Shown: one piece after another, positions 1 through 11,187 of the stretch | Layout: every line of letters starts with the position of its first letter | Numbering within the stretch: the first letter of the stretch is position 1 | Source of the DNA: Heterodera schachtii | Taxonomy: Eukaryota > Nematoda > Chromadorea > Rhabditida > Heteroderidae | Direction: 5' to 3' | DNA length: 64,000 bases | NCBI GenBank assembly: GCA_023374025.1 | Contig: SIJG01000009.1 | Span: forward strand, 31,591-95,590 | Notes under the pieces: generated by a model | What the model saw: only the letters and a program-made list of their open reading frames with translations | Database searches by the model: none | What the model was told of the DNA's origin: nothing | Position numbers and translations under genes: made by a program

Positions 1-269
1 AAAATAGTGATAGAATTTCCGGGCTAAAAATTTTGTTTTTCATGCATTTCTCAGCAAAAGAAAGCCGTAAAAAAATTAGTTTTTTTTTTTTAAAAAAAAA
101 CTAAAATCCCAGCCCCTAGTTATGAATTTGCAGCAAAATTTTCAAATTTCAAAAAAAATGGGAAAATGTTTCTCCACACTTTTTGGCGCGTCGTACACTC
201 CGACTTTTTGTGCGCCGTATTACCACCCTCTGCAAAAAGTTGTTTTATTTTTTACAACATAATTTAGTG

Positions 270-545
270 CATTAGTCTCGAGTTGAGAATTTATCAAAAT
301 GAGGCCCGGGAATCTCAGTGTCTTGGTTGGTCTCGAGCCGAGAAATGTCTCGAATTGAGGCTCGAACTAAGAATTGATCCGAAGTCAGTCTTGAGTCTCG
401 TTAGGGAAATCGATCTCGAGAGACTCTCGAGTCGCGACCCGTGACTAGGGTCTCAGTCTTGATTGGCCTCGAGCCGAGAACTGAGGCTCGAGGATAGGAA
501 TTTGTTCTTGAGTCTGTCTCGCTCCCAGGGAATCGGTCTCGAGAC
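270..545. repeat. Degenerate TCTCGAG-rich repeat block
   Basis: Short variants of CTCGAGYCGAGAA and GTCTCGAG recur on both strands, so the block is rich in small palindromes. No gene is visible between 1 and 660 and the block resembles the interior of a short transposon, but no clean terminal repeat or target duplication was found. Confidence 0.4.
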
Positions 546-663
546 TCTCAGAGCGGCTGAAGGGGTCCTAAAATAAGTTTTAAAAATAATAATTATTAAT
601 TGCATAAAAATAATTAAAAATATAATTAATTTGGAATTAAAACCTTTTTTTAAGAATAATTTG

Positions 664-3179
664 CCCACTTTCGAACTGGCGACGGCGGATCAAATGTTTT
701 GCGATGGCGCATTTCTTGCTGAATTTGTTGCGCCACCTCCTCACTGACAATTTGCAAGGAAAAGTCGCGGAAAAAGCAAAAACGGCCCAATTTTCATGGG
801 AAAACTAAAAATTTTATTTAAAAACATGAATTTTGAAGTTTAAAAACATGGTTTTTGAAGTCTGGAGAAAGCAAATTTTGGGATTTTGACCAGAAGAGCA
901 AAAAAAAGGGTCTTTGGATTACCCGCTCCACAAAAAAAATTTTTTCGCTACGGGCATGGGATTAGGTATAGAACCGGATCTGAAAAAACCGGCAATTCGA
1001 GACCAGTCCCGATCAGTTTGACAAGTTCAAATGAACTGAGTTTGGGTCAAGAAAAAGTTACCTGTCTTGCCCTAATTTTTCGGTTTTTTTTTCATTCACC
1101 CGAAATTTTCCCGAAAATGGCATGCCATCCTTTTTACCTGTATCCGTGCAGCCAACACGCCCAAATTGTACAACAGCTGGGCATAGAAGGACAGGGCTGA
1201 GTCCATGAAGGTACGGTTGTCATAACCGTAATGCGTCATACGGTGGATTTGGTGTTCGCGCAATTTTCGCCACAACAAATTGCCATGCTTTAGCCAATTA
1301 ATTTGCAAAGAAAAAAAATAATTATCATTTATTTTAAATTTACGCAATTGGAGAAATCGAGTTGAAGCGTTAGCGCGGCGACTAATTGCTTCTTGAAATT
1401 GACCAAATGGGCTTCAGGGCACTGGTCAAGCATTTTTGTTGGCACAATGTGTACAATTCGTGCAGCGAAATCAACGCGGTTACATAAGCCTGGACAAAAT
1501 AATTCAATTATGGCATTTTTACCGTATAATTAGTACAGTAATTAGGGACAGTAATTACATGGACATTATGGTTTCCTATTAAAATGCCGTAAATTTCCTG
1601 AAATTTGGCCCTTCTCTGAATTAGTGCGCCCCCTTGAAATAAACTCCAAGAAATTCCAGCCTCAAGAGAAAATTTTTTCTAAAATCCGTCATGTATCCGG
1701 AAAAATTGGATTTGTAAAAAAAAAAAAAATCGAATCGCATCAAGAAAGCCAGGCAGGACTTTGAAGTTTTGAGAATTTTTAGCAATAAAAATTTGAAATT
1801 TTTCATTTTTTTCAAAAGTATTTTTCTAACATTTTATCTGTTTCTTTCTTCTACCTGATAAAATCGTTCAAATTGTTGATCATTTGGCTGAACGGTCGGA
1901 GGCGGTTGCATCCGATGCGCTTTGATCACCAGCTCAACAAGGGCAGCGTGGATTTTTTCCTGAAATTCCGAAAAATTTCGGTCTCGATTTGAAATTCTAA
2001 AAAAATGATAACAATTATTATTTTGAATTTTCAACGCTTAATAATATTTAAAAAAAATTTTCCAAGAAAACCACTTGAAAATTAAAAAAAAACATTAAAA
2101 AGATATGCTTTTCCTAAATAACCTGAAAATATTTCAACGTTTATTGGTTTTAAAATGTATTTCGAAATTTTGAGTTTTACATTAGTTTTTTTTTACAAAA
2201 TTAATTCCTAAATATTTTTTCAGAAAGTGCTCTGAAACGCACCAAATATTAATGTACTTTCATGCTTATATTCTGAGCCGGTACTGTATCTGCAAAAAAC
2301 CCTATACCGTAACCATTAATGGCAAAATGCAATTAATTCACTATTTGGCCTATTTTTAATGTTTTCCCCGACAATTCCGCGTCCCCGAATCTGTCTCTCG
2401 AGGCTTAACCCCGATCAATTTTCATTTTTTGATCAAAAAATTGCCCGCTGTTGAAGAGGAGTTGGAGGATGTGGAGGGAAGTGCCGCAATTTTGGACTCA
2501 ATTTCGATCAGTATTTTGTACAGCGATCGGTTCAGCTGTTTAACGCGTTGGTCACTGCTCAGCGATTGGTCCTCCTGCAGTTGGCCACATTGGTGGATTG
2601 AATGCGCTTCACGCGATGGAAAGTGCACAGCTAACAAAAAAAATTCAAAAATTTAAATTTTTTTAAAATTAAAATGCCAAAAAAAAAATTTTTGATAGAA
2701 AATTTACCATAACTTCGCTCATAATGAAACAAATTTTGAAAACCTTGATATATAATTCGATAGCTTTATGTGTTTTCTATTAGCGTAGAAAATTTATTTC
2801 AAAAAAATTCGTTAAATTTCAAAAAAGTTACGACCTGCTGAGGAACTCAAAAAAAAATCTAGTTTTTTTGGACCCTTTTGGTTATAATTTTCTTGAAATC
2901 TAACGAAATTTTACAGGCTAATAGAAAACACTTAGGGCTATCGCATGGTAAAAAGAATTAATTGATTGATTTTAACAAAGTTATATGAAATAGTATTTTT
3001 TCATTTGATGATTTTTTGATTAATGCCCATTTAGATGGGTTTTGACGAATAATAACACCAAATTTACTCACAAAATCAAACATTTCCATGTGAAGCGGTG
3101 CAAATTCATTGTTATTATTATTATTATTGAAATTGCTATTGTTGGCATTGGCACTTATATTTGTTGATTGTTGCTGCAT
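664..3179 (-). CDS. Partial multi-exon gene, weak EST1/SMG5-like N-terminal region
   Basis: Minus-strand pieces in order: 3179-3072 (poly-Asn leader ending [11 protein letters not shown], then a GTGAGT donor), from 2574 downward ([20 protein letters not shown], after a CTGCAG acceptor), about 2000-1858 (reaching FERFYQ, then GTAGAA), about 1493-1390 ([16 protein letters not shown]), about 1270-1138 ([14 protein letters not shown], ending LAARIQ before GTAAAA) and perhaps 742-664 ([17 protein letters not shown]). The LLWRK block followed by a helix and a FYAQLLY-like stretch recalls the 14-3-3-like N-terminal domain of EST1/SMG5/SMG7, proteins of nonsense-mediated decay that bind phosphorylated UPF1. 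Two junctions are unresolved: the 2574 exon has no good GT donor, and the 1493 and 1270 exons do not join in one obvious frame. The 3' end was not found. The likely start lies right beside truncated F-box copy 1. The EST1 assignment is a guess from short motifs. Confidence 0.4.
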
Positions 3180-3899
3180 TTAGCAGAAATTGTTGCATTT
3201 GGCACATAAAAATCAGCACCAATCGCCTCGGGCAACAGATCAAATGAATCGATTGAATTCAATTGGTTGAGATCGGTGAGAATTGTCGGCGAAATCAGAC
3301 GAAGCAAATTGTCCAAATGATCACCATCGTAAAAGCCCAAGTGGCGAATCTTTGCCGAAAAAAAGGGCCAAATTTCACGAACGAAAGCGTCCCAAATTGG
3401 CTGAACATCCGTGGTATGTGAAGAAGGAATCCACAAATATAAATTGGTGCCGCTTTTGTTGAAAATTTGGTGATTTAAACGAAGAAAAGCGATGACGGAG
3501 TGATTGATGTACCTTAAAATGGATGGAATGCTTTTATTGCGATAGCTCTGATTCTGAATTACTCAATCCGAAGGCACTCAAAGCGAATTTTGCTGGGCAA
3601 CGGACGGTCGTCGGGCAACAGAAATTCCACTAATTTTCCATCCATCCGTACAGACAGTTTCGGTCTTGTTGATTTCTCTCCAAATTGTCAATTCGCTTTT
3701 GCCATCAAAATGTTTGTCCACCAACGCATTAAAACGTGGCGAAAGAAGTGCCAATTTGAGTCCGAGTTGGGCACGGTCAAAACAGGGGAAAATGTCCATC
3801 CAAACATCGTTGCAAATCCAACTGAAATTGTGGGAAAACAGTTTAGTTAAATAAATGGCGAATTTGTGAATATTTAAAAATTTATTACCGTCGGTTCAT
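3155..3899 (-). pseudogene. F-box-like family copy 1, truncated
   Basis: The family's 11-nt first coding exon (MNR + CG, 3899-3889) is followed by the F-box-like exon (3821-3563) and the start of exon 3 (from 3512). The F-box-like exon reads DIFPCFDRAQLGLKLALLSP normally and then changes frame at ELTIWREI; the downstream part (KLSVRMDGKLVEF, ending near LRIE) is in another frame. Exon 3 is recognisable to PNATISA at about 3185, where paralogues continue with GQALSKWLH; here it stops and runs straight into the start of the neighbouring EST1-like gene. The last two exons are absent. Together the frameshift and truncation indicate a dead copy, probably cut off by rearrangement. Confidence 0.75.
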
Positions 3900-4104
3900 T
3901 TTTGACAGAAATTAGAGCACAATTTGGCCAAGTTCCGAATGATGTCACACAAAAAAAAGCAGAAGAATTAATTGCGTTGGATAAAGCTTGGTTGTTTAGG
4001 GGTTTCTTATTTTTTACGGATTTTATTTGATGAAAAAAACACAAAAATCACATTTTATTCAAACAATTTTTGAATCTGTTCGCCTTAAATTGTTGCTAAT
4101 GGGC

Positions 4105-4446
4105 CAGGGACGGTCCCAGGATTTTGGCTTGGGGAGGGCAACCTTTTTTTTTTTGCTTCTCAGACCACTTTTTTGCGGGCAAAATTTTTGCATTTTTTAA
4201 TGCGGTTTGTTAACGAATTTTTTCCAGACAAAATGACGCAGATTTCGCAATTCTTAGGAGTCTTTCATCAAAAAATGCGATTTTTTGGAAAATTTGGGTG
4301 AGAAGCTAGGTCTGGGGGGTACCACCAAGGAAAATCTAAAATTTTCAGCAAAAATATTTTTTTTCCTTAAAAATTTCGGGTGCGGAGGGGCCTTGGGGGG
4401 ACACGTACCCCGCGTACCCCCCCCCCCCCCCCTGGGACCGTCCCTG
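4105..4446. mobile_element. Small inverted-repeat element with CAGGGACGGTCCCAGG ends
   Basis: The left end CAGGGACGGTCCCAGG (4105-4120) is matched in reverse by CCTGGGACCGTCCCTG ending at 4446. The interior has a 16-base C run and no convincing ORF. Ends beginning CAGGG are common in hAT elements, but the flanks do not show a clear 8-bp duplication. Related partial copies occur near 12515-12700 and 42860-43060, and stray end fragments near 54915 and 55088. Confidence 0.6.
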
Positions 4447-4449
4447 CAA

Positions 4450-5367
4450 TATTGGCCCGAGGGGTTAGTTGGATAATGTGCCAATGGAAGTCAGATGGAA
4501 AATTTTTGACAGAAAAGTATTCATAACTTCACCAAAAATGAAACCAAATTTTAAAATATTGATATCATTCAATAAGTCCCAACTGTTTTCTATTAGCCTA
4601 TAAAGTTTCAAAAAGTTCCGTTAAGTTTCAAATTGTATCTGATCATAAAAGAATTTTAGAAAAATAATAAAATTTTCAAACAACAAATTATTTATCCTAA
4701 TGAAGCAAAGACCGTGAATGTCGGGGCTCCCAAAAAAACCAAGTTTTTTACAACATTTTAGGTCATAACTTTCTTGAAACTTAACTAAACTTTTTGAAAT
4801 TTTGCATGCTAATAAAAAACATCTAGGACTATTGAATGATATAAAGAATTAAAAATTTGGTTGATTTTAAGCAAAGTTATATGAAAAAATTGTTTAAATT
4901 GATGTTTTGACTAACGTCCATTTTAATGGTTTTTGACTAATGTCAACGGCAAGCAGAAAAAAGGAAGAAAAGGCAGTGCATTGGAATAGAAGGAACGCAA
5001 TAGGAGGAGAATATTTGCAAAATGATGACCATTTGCCGGGCATTTTACTTTATTCTCCACCAACCAAATCAATCAAATAAATCAATTGGACGGATAATTT
5101 TTATCCAACTTTCATTTGTAAAAGATTAGAAATTTGTTTGTCAATCAAATCCAACATTTGCTGATATCATTCGAAAGCTTAACATGTTAAGATGTTGTTT
5201 CTAAGCTAATTGTTTCGCGATTCGACAATTAACAAAAAGTTATGTACATATATAATCTGAAAATTGCGAAAAAAATTCGAAATTTTTTAATTTTTTGTTA
5301 CAAAATAACTTTTTCAAAAGCCAAAAATCTTTTTGCTTTTCGTATGCTAATAGAGCATGTAAAGGAG
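4450..5367. other. AT-rich spacer with repeat debris
   Basis: No supported gene. The stretch from about 5120 resembles the internal body of the CGG-ended elements seen intact at 22956 and elsewhere (phrases such as TATCATTCGAAAGCTTAACA), but without their GC-rich ends. Confidence 0.4.
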
Positions 5368-5375
5368 CTTGCGAA

Positions 5376-6176
5376 CAGGGGTGCGATTTTGCCCTGGAAA
5401 CCCGGCATTTGCCGGGTTTTGGGGGTCCTTGCCGGGTTTTTGCCGGGTTTTTGAAGTTGCCGGGTTTTTGCCGGGTTTTTGGGTTTTTGCCGGGTTTCCT
5501 ATTTCAATTCATTTATTTGAGCTCAAGGGATCCTTTATTTTCTTAAAAATTTGCTCAAATTCGCAAAATTTGGTCATTTTTGTGGTCAAATCTGTTAACA
5601 AATCGTATTAAAAATCACAAAATTTTCCCGGCGGAGCCTATCGGCACCGCCGGCCTCCCTTTTCCCCAAGTTTTTTTTTAGAAAAAAGCGCCGCAAAAAA
5701 CCAACTTCGATTTTTCGTGCTCAGAATTTCACAAAATGCTTATTTCTAACAAAAAATTGCTCAAATTGATCATGGACAATCAAAAATATAATATTTGAAC
5801 ATTTTTAATGTGTTTTGAATAAATTTGTAAAAATGAGGCTTTTTGACCTAAAATGAGGCTTTTTTGCCTGCCAAATGAGGCTTTTGAAAATTTTAATCTG
5901 GCAACCCTGGTTAAACTCATTAATTTCAATCAAATTTAATTCAAATATTTTGTGCCCAAACGCTCATGGTTACATTCTTTCAATGCCAAATTTGCTCAAA
6001 CAGGTGAAAAGTGGTGATAAATATATTGTTTAAATGTTATTGACCTTTTTTACAGTGAATAATTGGCTTAAAAAATTGCCGGGTTTTTTGCCGGGTTTTT
6101 GAAAATTTTTGCCGGGTTTTTGCCGGGTTTTTCAACTCGCGCGCCCGGTTTTTGGGTTTTGGCGATCGCACCCCTG
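5376..6176. mobile_element. Non-autonomous hAT-like element, 801 bp
   Basis: Terminal inverted repeats CAGGGGTGCGAT (5376-5387) and ATCGCACCCCTG (6165-6176) are exact and flanked by an exact 8-bp direct repeat CTTGCGAA (5368-5375 and 6177-6184). An 8-bp duplication and CAGGGG ends are typical of the hAT superfamily. The subterminal regions on both sides are tandem GCCGGGTTTTT units. No transposase is encoded. It sits inside older repeat body sequence that resumes at 6185. Confidence 0.88.
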
Positions 6177-6184
6177 CTTGCGAA

Positions 6185-6764
6185 TGATACTGAGATTGTT
6201 GGATTTGGTTGACAAAGAAACAAAAAAAGAAATAGTCTAACAACACTGACGGGTTCACATCCATTTCGGCCAATTCCGAATTCGAACAAAAAGTCGAAAA
6301 CACAAATTTTCGAATTTAGCAATTTTCGTCTAAAAACGCCTTAATGATCTTTGGTTGCAAGATTGATAGCTTTCAGAATGATTCATGTTTTTAAATCACT
6401 TTTGAATAAAAAATGCGAAATTCGAAAATTTGAGTTTTCGACTTTTTATTCGAATTCAGGTCCGGGATTCGGAATTGGTGGAAAATTTTCAGAAAAATAT
6501 TTTTCGTAAATACATATTTATTTAATTTTTTAGTGATCAGCGATCGCGAAAACCAATTTTTGTTGATTATTTGTGCAAATCTCAAAATTTTATGTTTTTT
6601 TAATACATTTTTGCAGTTTTTATACATCGACTTATCAATAAATTTGAGAGGTTTTTCTCCATAAATATACATTTATTACTGATAAATTATGATCGGTCCA
6701 TCATTTTCTTAATTAATTCATTTCTTCTGTGGCTGATCACTGTTTTTGTTTTTTTGTCCGTCAC
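6185..6764. other. Spacer and 3' flank of F-box copy 2
   Basis: Repeat-body sequence continues to about 6300 after the inserted hAT-like element. From about 6640 the sequence (ATAAATTATGATCGGTC and following) is the 3' flank shared with the F-box copies at 57 and 62 kb. No gene is seen. Confidence 0.5.
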
Positions 6765-8198
6765 TCATTTGTCAGCAGAAGACGACGACCCATTTGTGAT
6801 GCTTTGTCCCGCTTCGTCTTTTTCTTCTTCCGGTGGCGGAGACAATGGCCTAAATTAAGCGCAAAATTCAAATTCGGATAAAAATTAAATCCTTTTTTAA
6901 TTTCTCACCCAATGCAATCATTGCCACCAACAAGCCAAAAGAACACACTGTAAACGGCACCATTTGCATTGACGGTGCTTCAACATACAAATGAATTTCG
7001 TAACTGACCGAAGAAATGGCATTGGCACGAAGAAATTGCTAAACAATTTGATTGGAAAACAAAAATCAGTAATTGCCAAAAATGTGGGACAAAACACCAG
7101 GGATGGCACAGAATTCCGATTTCCGAAATTTTTGACAAAGTCGGAAAGTTTAAAAATCTCCGACTTTTTTGGATCAAAATTCCAATTTCCGAAAAATTAT
7201 TGGGCCTAAGAAGCGTCGGAAATACAAAAATTTTTTCAAAATAGAACAGAATTATTTCATCATTTTCCAAAATTAAAAAAATAGACGTTTTGTCCTGCTC
7301 CCCCCCCCCCCCCCCCTCCGGACCACACCTCCTTGAAATTGTTGATCCATTCAAGGTTCCCTTGGTAACAACGCAATCGCTTGGGTTGTCCATCTTTTCT
7401 CGGAATGTGCAACCATTTGGACAACAATTGGCTATTAGTTCCATTTGGCCCATCAAAACCATCGCCAATTGACTCGGGCAATAAACCAAATAAATCGATA
7501 GAATTCAGGTTCAGCAGATCAGTGAGAATTGTAGGCGAAATCAGACGACGCAAATTGTCCAAATCACCACCGGTAAAGCCCAAGTGGCGAATGTTTGTCG
7601 AAAAAATGGGCCAAATTTCACATGTCAAAACATCCCAAATCGGCTGATAGTCAGTCATCCATGGCGTATGAAGTAGGAATCAACAAATGTAAATTGGTGC
7701 CTCTTTTGTCAAAAATTTGATGATTTGAACGAAGAAAAGCGACGACGGAGTGATCGATGTAACTGAAAATGGAAGGAATGCTTTTTATTGCTATTAAGCT
7801 CTGATTTTAATTACTCAATCTGAAGGCGCTTAAAACGGATTTTGCTGGGCAACGGACGGTCCGGCAACGGAAATATTAAAGAATTGGCATCGTCGATAAT
7901 CACAGATAATTCTGGTCCTGTCGCCGTTGTTGTTGTTGTTGTGACACTGTCCTTGCGACGAATTTCGATTTCTCTCCAAATTGTCAATTCGCTTTTGCCA
8001 TCGAAATGTTTGTCCACCAACGCATTGAAACGTGGCGAAAGCAAGTGCCAATTTGAGGCCGAGTTGGGGACGGTCAAAACAGGGCAAAATGTCCATCCAA
8101 ACGTCATTACAAATCCAACTGAAATGGGAAAAGGGAAAACAGTTTAGTTAAATAAATGATGAATTTGTGACTTTTATAATTCATTACCGTCTGTTCAT
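6765..8198 (-). pseudogene. F-box-like family copy 2, decayed
   Basis: All five exon positions are visible: MNR + CG start exon 8198-8188 with a GTAATG donor, F-box-like exon about 8116-7826, long exon about 7770-7330, exon 4 about 7040-6912 and last exon 6849-6765. There is a one-base insertion in the F-box-like exon between LGLKLAL and LLSPRF, and a second frame change plus stop near 7650 just before YQPIWDV. Exon 4 has lost its centre: it jumps from PSMQMVPF to the block normally read as VFFWLVGG. The F-box-like exon also carries a run of Thr codons absent from paralogues. A 17-base C run (7300-7316) lies just past the exon 3 donor. Intact relatives would encode about 366 residues. Confidence 0.75.
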
Positions 8199-8589
8199 TT
8201 TGTGGCAATTAGAGTACAATTTGGCTGAGCTCCGAATGATGTCGTCGTCACAAAGGGAAGGAATAATTGCAGAATTATTGCGTTAGAAATTTTTATTATT
8301 ATTTAAATGCGAGGCAAAGCGAAAAAATAAACATTTTTATAGCCATGAAAAGTGAGGGATTGACGAAGTTTTTGTATTTTTTTGTTGGTAATCCTTCGGA
8401 ATTTATGTCCACCCGGAAAAAAAAATAAATAACAATTTTCGTACAAAAACACTTTTTCTATGATAAAAAAATACACTGATAAAAAATACGAACTTGGATT
8501 TTGAAAAATCATTGGTTTTGTCTATGTTTTTTCGTCAAGTACTTGATTTTTTCAAAATTTTATCCTAAAATTTTGGCTAAAATTGTGCC

Positions 8590-9024
8590 ATGGCATTTAT
8601 TGTGTTGTGCAACAGTGAAATCATATCCATTCTATCATTATGTAGCAATTCAAGGCAAAAGCAAAACATTTCATCTGGCTCAGCTGATGGTGGTCTTGGA
8701 AGACCATCAGTGCCGGTGCCAAACAATCGTAAGAAAACGCCAAATCAACAACAGCAAAAAGGAAACAACGAAATGGGAGGAGAAGGAAAAGAAAATGGGG
8801 GGAAAAGAGAGGAAAAGGGAGGAGAAAAAGGAGGAGAAACTGAAGAAGAGGAAAAGAAAAAGAAAGTTGCAGCTGAATTTGATCAACAACAAAAACAACA
8901 ACAGCAGCAGCAAAAGCAAGAAGTTCAAGCAGTACAGCAGAAAGAAATGGAGAGGAAAACCATATTTTTCTTGGACTGTGGGAAGCCTGAAACGTATGAA
9001 AAACATGTTTTTAGCTTTGTTTGA
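8590..9024 (+). CDS. Possible low-complexity Lys/Glu/Gln-rich ORF
   Basis: A 144-codon open frame runs from a short hydrophobic start through a Lys/Glu/Gly-rich and then Gln-rich stretch to KTIFFLDCGKPETYEK. The compositional bias could by itself keep a frame open, and no domain is recognised. Similar fragments occur at 13070-13120 and near 26170-26215, so the 3' part may belong to a dispersed repeat. It may be a leftover exon, or no gene at all. Confidence 0.25.
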   Translation: MAFIVLCNSEIISILSLCSNSRQKQNISSGSADGGLGRPSVPVPNNRKKTPNQQQQKGNNEMGGEGKENGGKREEKGGEKGGETEEEEKKKKVAAEFDQQQKQQQQQQKQEVQAVQQKEMERKTIFFLDCGKPETYEKHVFSFV

Positions 9025-9033
9025 AGTTATAAA

Positions 9034-9396
9034 CTTTTATGAGTCCAATGGTATATTTTATGAGTCCAATCAATTGATAATACCTGCTGCTTATACAATA
9101 AATTTGTTCATATTCGAACAAACCCTATCATTTTGGTATCATTCGAAAGCACAAAGTCTAATGAAGCTAAAATATACAAAATCTCAGCAATTTAAGAAAT
9201 TTCCAAAAAAGATATGATTAATTAAGTAATTTTAGATTATTTTCGTTTGTAACTTTCTTGAAATGTTAGAATTCTCTTGTCTTCTCGTATTGTTACATTA
9301 TTCAGACTTTGTGCTTTCGAAGGATACCAAAAATATAGGGCTTATTCGGACATGAACAAATTTATTGTATAAAAAGCCGGTCTCATCATTGGACAA
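9034..9396. mobile_element. Degenerate copy of the TTTATGAGTCCAATC palindromic element
   Basis: The copy begins with two ATGAGTCCAAT units and contains the inverted pair TTTGTTCATATTCGAACAAA / GACATGAACAAATTTATTG seen in the complete copy at 10614. Its right end is eroded. Confidence 0.55.
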
Positions 9397-9399
9397 TTT

Positions 9400-10605
9400 T
9401 AATGGAATAAAGCTTAAAAAATAAAGAAAAATCGGGAGAAGTTTTGTATTTTTTTTGTTTTTATAAATTAAAGATGAAAAATTTTCTAGAAATTCTGGAA
9501 ACACTCGATTTTTCAAAAAAAAAAAAATTCAGAATTCCATTCAGAAAGGGAGTTTTCACAAATAAATATATTAGAACAATCCGCAATTTTAATATCTTGA
9601 TATTCTGATGAGTGGTTTTTGATGTCAAATCAAAACGCTAGTGAATTACGTCGAATTAATGAATGCTAATTGGGTAATTAATTAATTAGCGCACATTTCC
9701 ATGGTCAAACCAGCGCATTTACAATTATGTGAATGAATTTAAATATGAAGACATTCACAATGAGAAATGCACTAGCCCAAACAAAGGAGAAGCAGAAGCT
9801 AATTAAATTTAAATTATATTTTAAAATAAAAAACGGTAAATAAATAAAATTAATAGGGGAGCAAAATAGAATTTAGTGCTAATTTGGATTTTAATGAATG
9901 GCTTTGGCATCTATCATTTGTGCTTTTATATGCCATATCTCTGCTGTTTCCCATTTTGTTTCTCTTCTCTCAGATTAATTGCCATTAATTAATCTGTCCA
10001 TTTGATTTTCCTTGGGTTAATTTGAGTGGCTTAATGCCCTCCTCTGTCAGTGAATGGGAACGGACGGCATTTTCTTTGCTCGCACAACGGCACTTTGGGA
10101 AAAGCATTCTAATCATCAACAAAAAAATGATTCGTGACCACAACTCATTTTTATCCCAAATTCATTGTAAAAAATTTAATTGAAAAAATCAAATAGTTGA
10201 CAAAAAATCACAGATAAAAATCAATTATTTTCAAAGCCAGCAACACATTTTTTAAGCCTAGAAAAAATGCCTGCCAAAATTTTAACATTTTTTCGTCGGG
10301 ACACAAATTCTTAATGATTAACAAATTTTTAATTTAACAATGTCAATTTTTGTTAAGAAAATTAGAATTGTCAGGTGAAAAGGAAATTGAGAATTTATTG
10401 TTAACTAATAAAAATTCTTGCCTAAAAATTACCATACTTTTATGATTTTTTTCGATTTTTGTGCTTACTTTGCCATTTTCATGCTTATTTCTTGCTTAAT
10501 TTTGCATTTTTGATGCTGAAAAATCCATTCTCTACTGCTGATGAAGTGGCATTGGTTGATGAAAACGCACATTTAAATATTCCTTTTGGTGCTCACAAAC
10601 AAAAA
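9400..10605. other. AT-rich intergenic sequence
   Basis: No ORF with coding character, RNA gene or structured repeat was recognised on either strand. Confidence 0.4.
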
Positions 10606-10613
10606 GATTTTTT

Positions 10614-10995
10614 GGCTCTAATGCACTTTATGAGTCCAATCAGTTTATGAGTCCAATCAATTGACAATACCTGCTTTTTATACAATAACTTTGTTCATAT
10701 TCGAACAACCCCTATCTTTTTGGTAGCATTCGAAGGCACAAAGTCTAACGAAGCTAAAACATATAAAATCTCAATGTTTAGGCAATTACGAAAAAAGATC
10801 TGATTAATTAAGTAATTGCTGATTATTTTGGTTTGTAACTTTCTTGAAATGTTAAAATTCTCATATTATTACATTATTCAGACTTTGTGCTTTCGAATGC
10901 TACCAAAAAGATAGGGTTTGTTCAAACATGAACAAAGTTAGTGTATAAAAAGCAGATATTGTCAATTGATTGGACTCATAAAGTGCATTAGAGCC
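10614..10995. mobile_element. Complete palindromic element with 8-bp target duplication
   Basis: The left end GGCTCTAATGCACTTTATGA is matched at the right by its inverse, ending GAGCC at 10995. An exact 8-bp repeat GATTTTTT flanks it (10606-10613 and 10996-11003). The two halves are near-complementary over much of the 382 bp, so a transcript would fold into a hairpin. No ORF. Relatives lie at 9034 and 40210. Confidence 0.85.
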
Positions 10996-11187
10996 GATTT
11001 TTTTGTCTGTTGGCAGATTTGTCTATTTAAGTGCTGTCTCGTTGCTGCTCTTTGCTCATTCCTTTGCCAATTTCTTTCCCCATTCACTCTATTCTCGTTC
11101 CGAATTTTATTTAGTCATTCATTTAAATTTTATATTTTTGTCCCCTCAATTTAGCACATGTACATAAATAAATAAACAACTCGTCTA

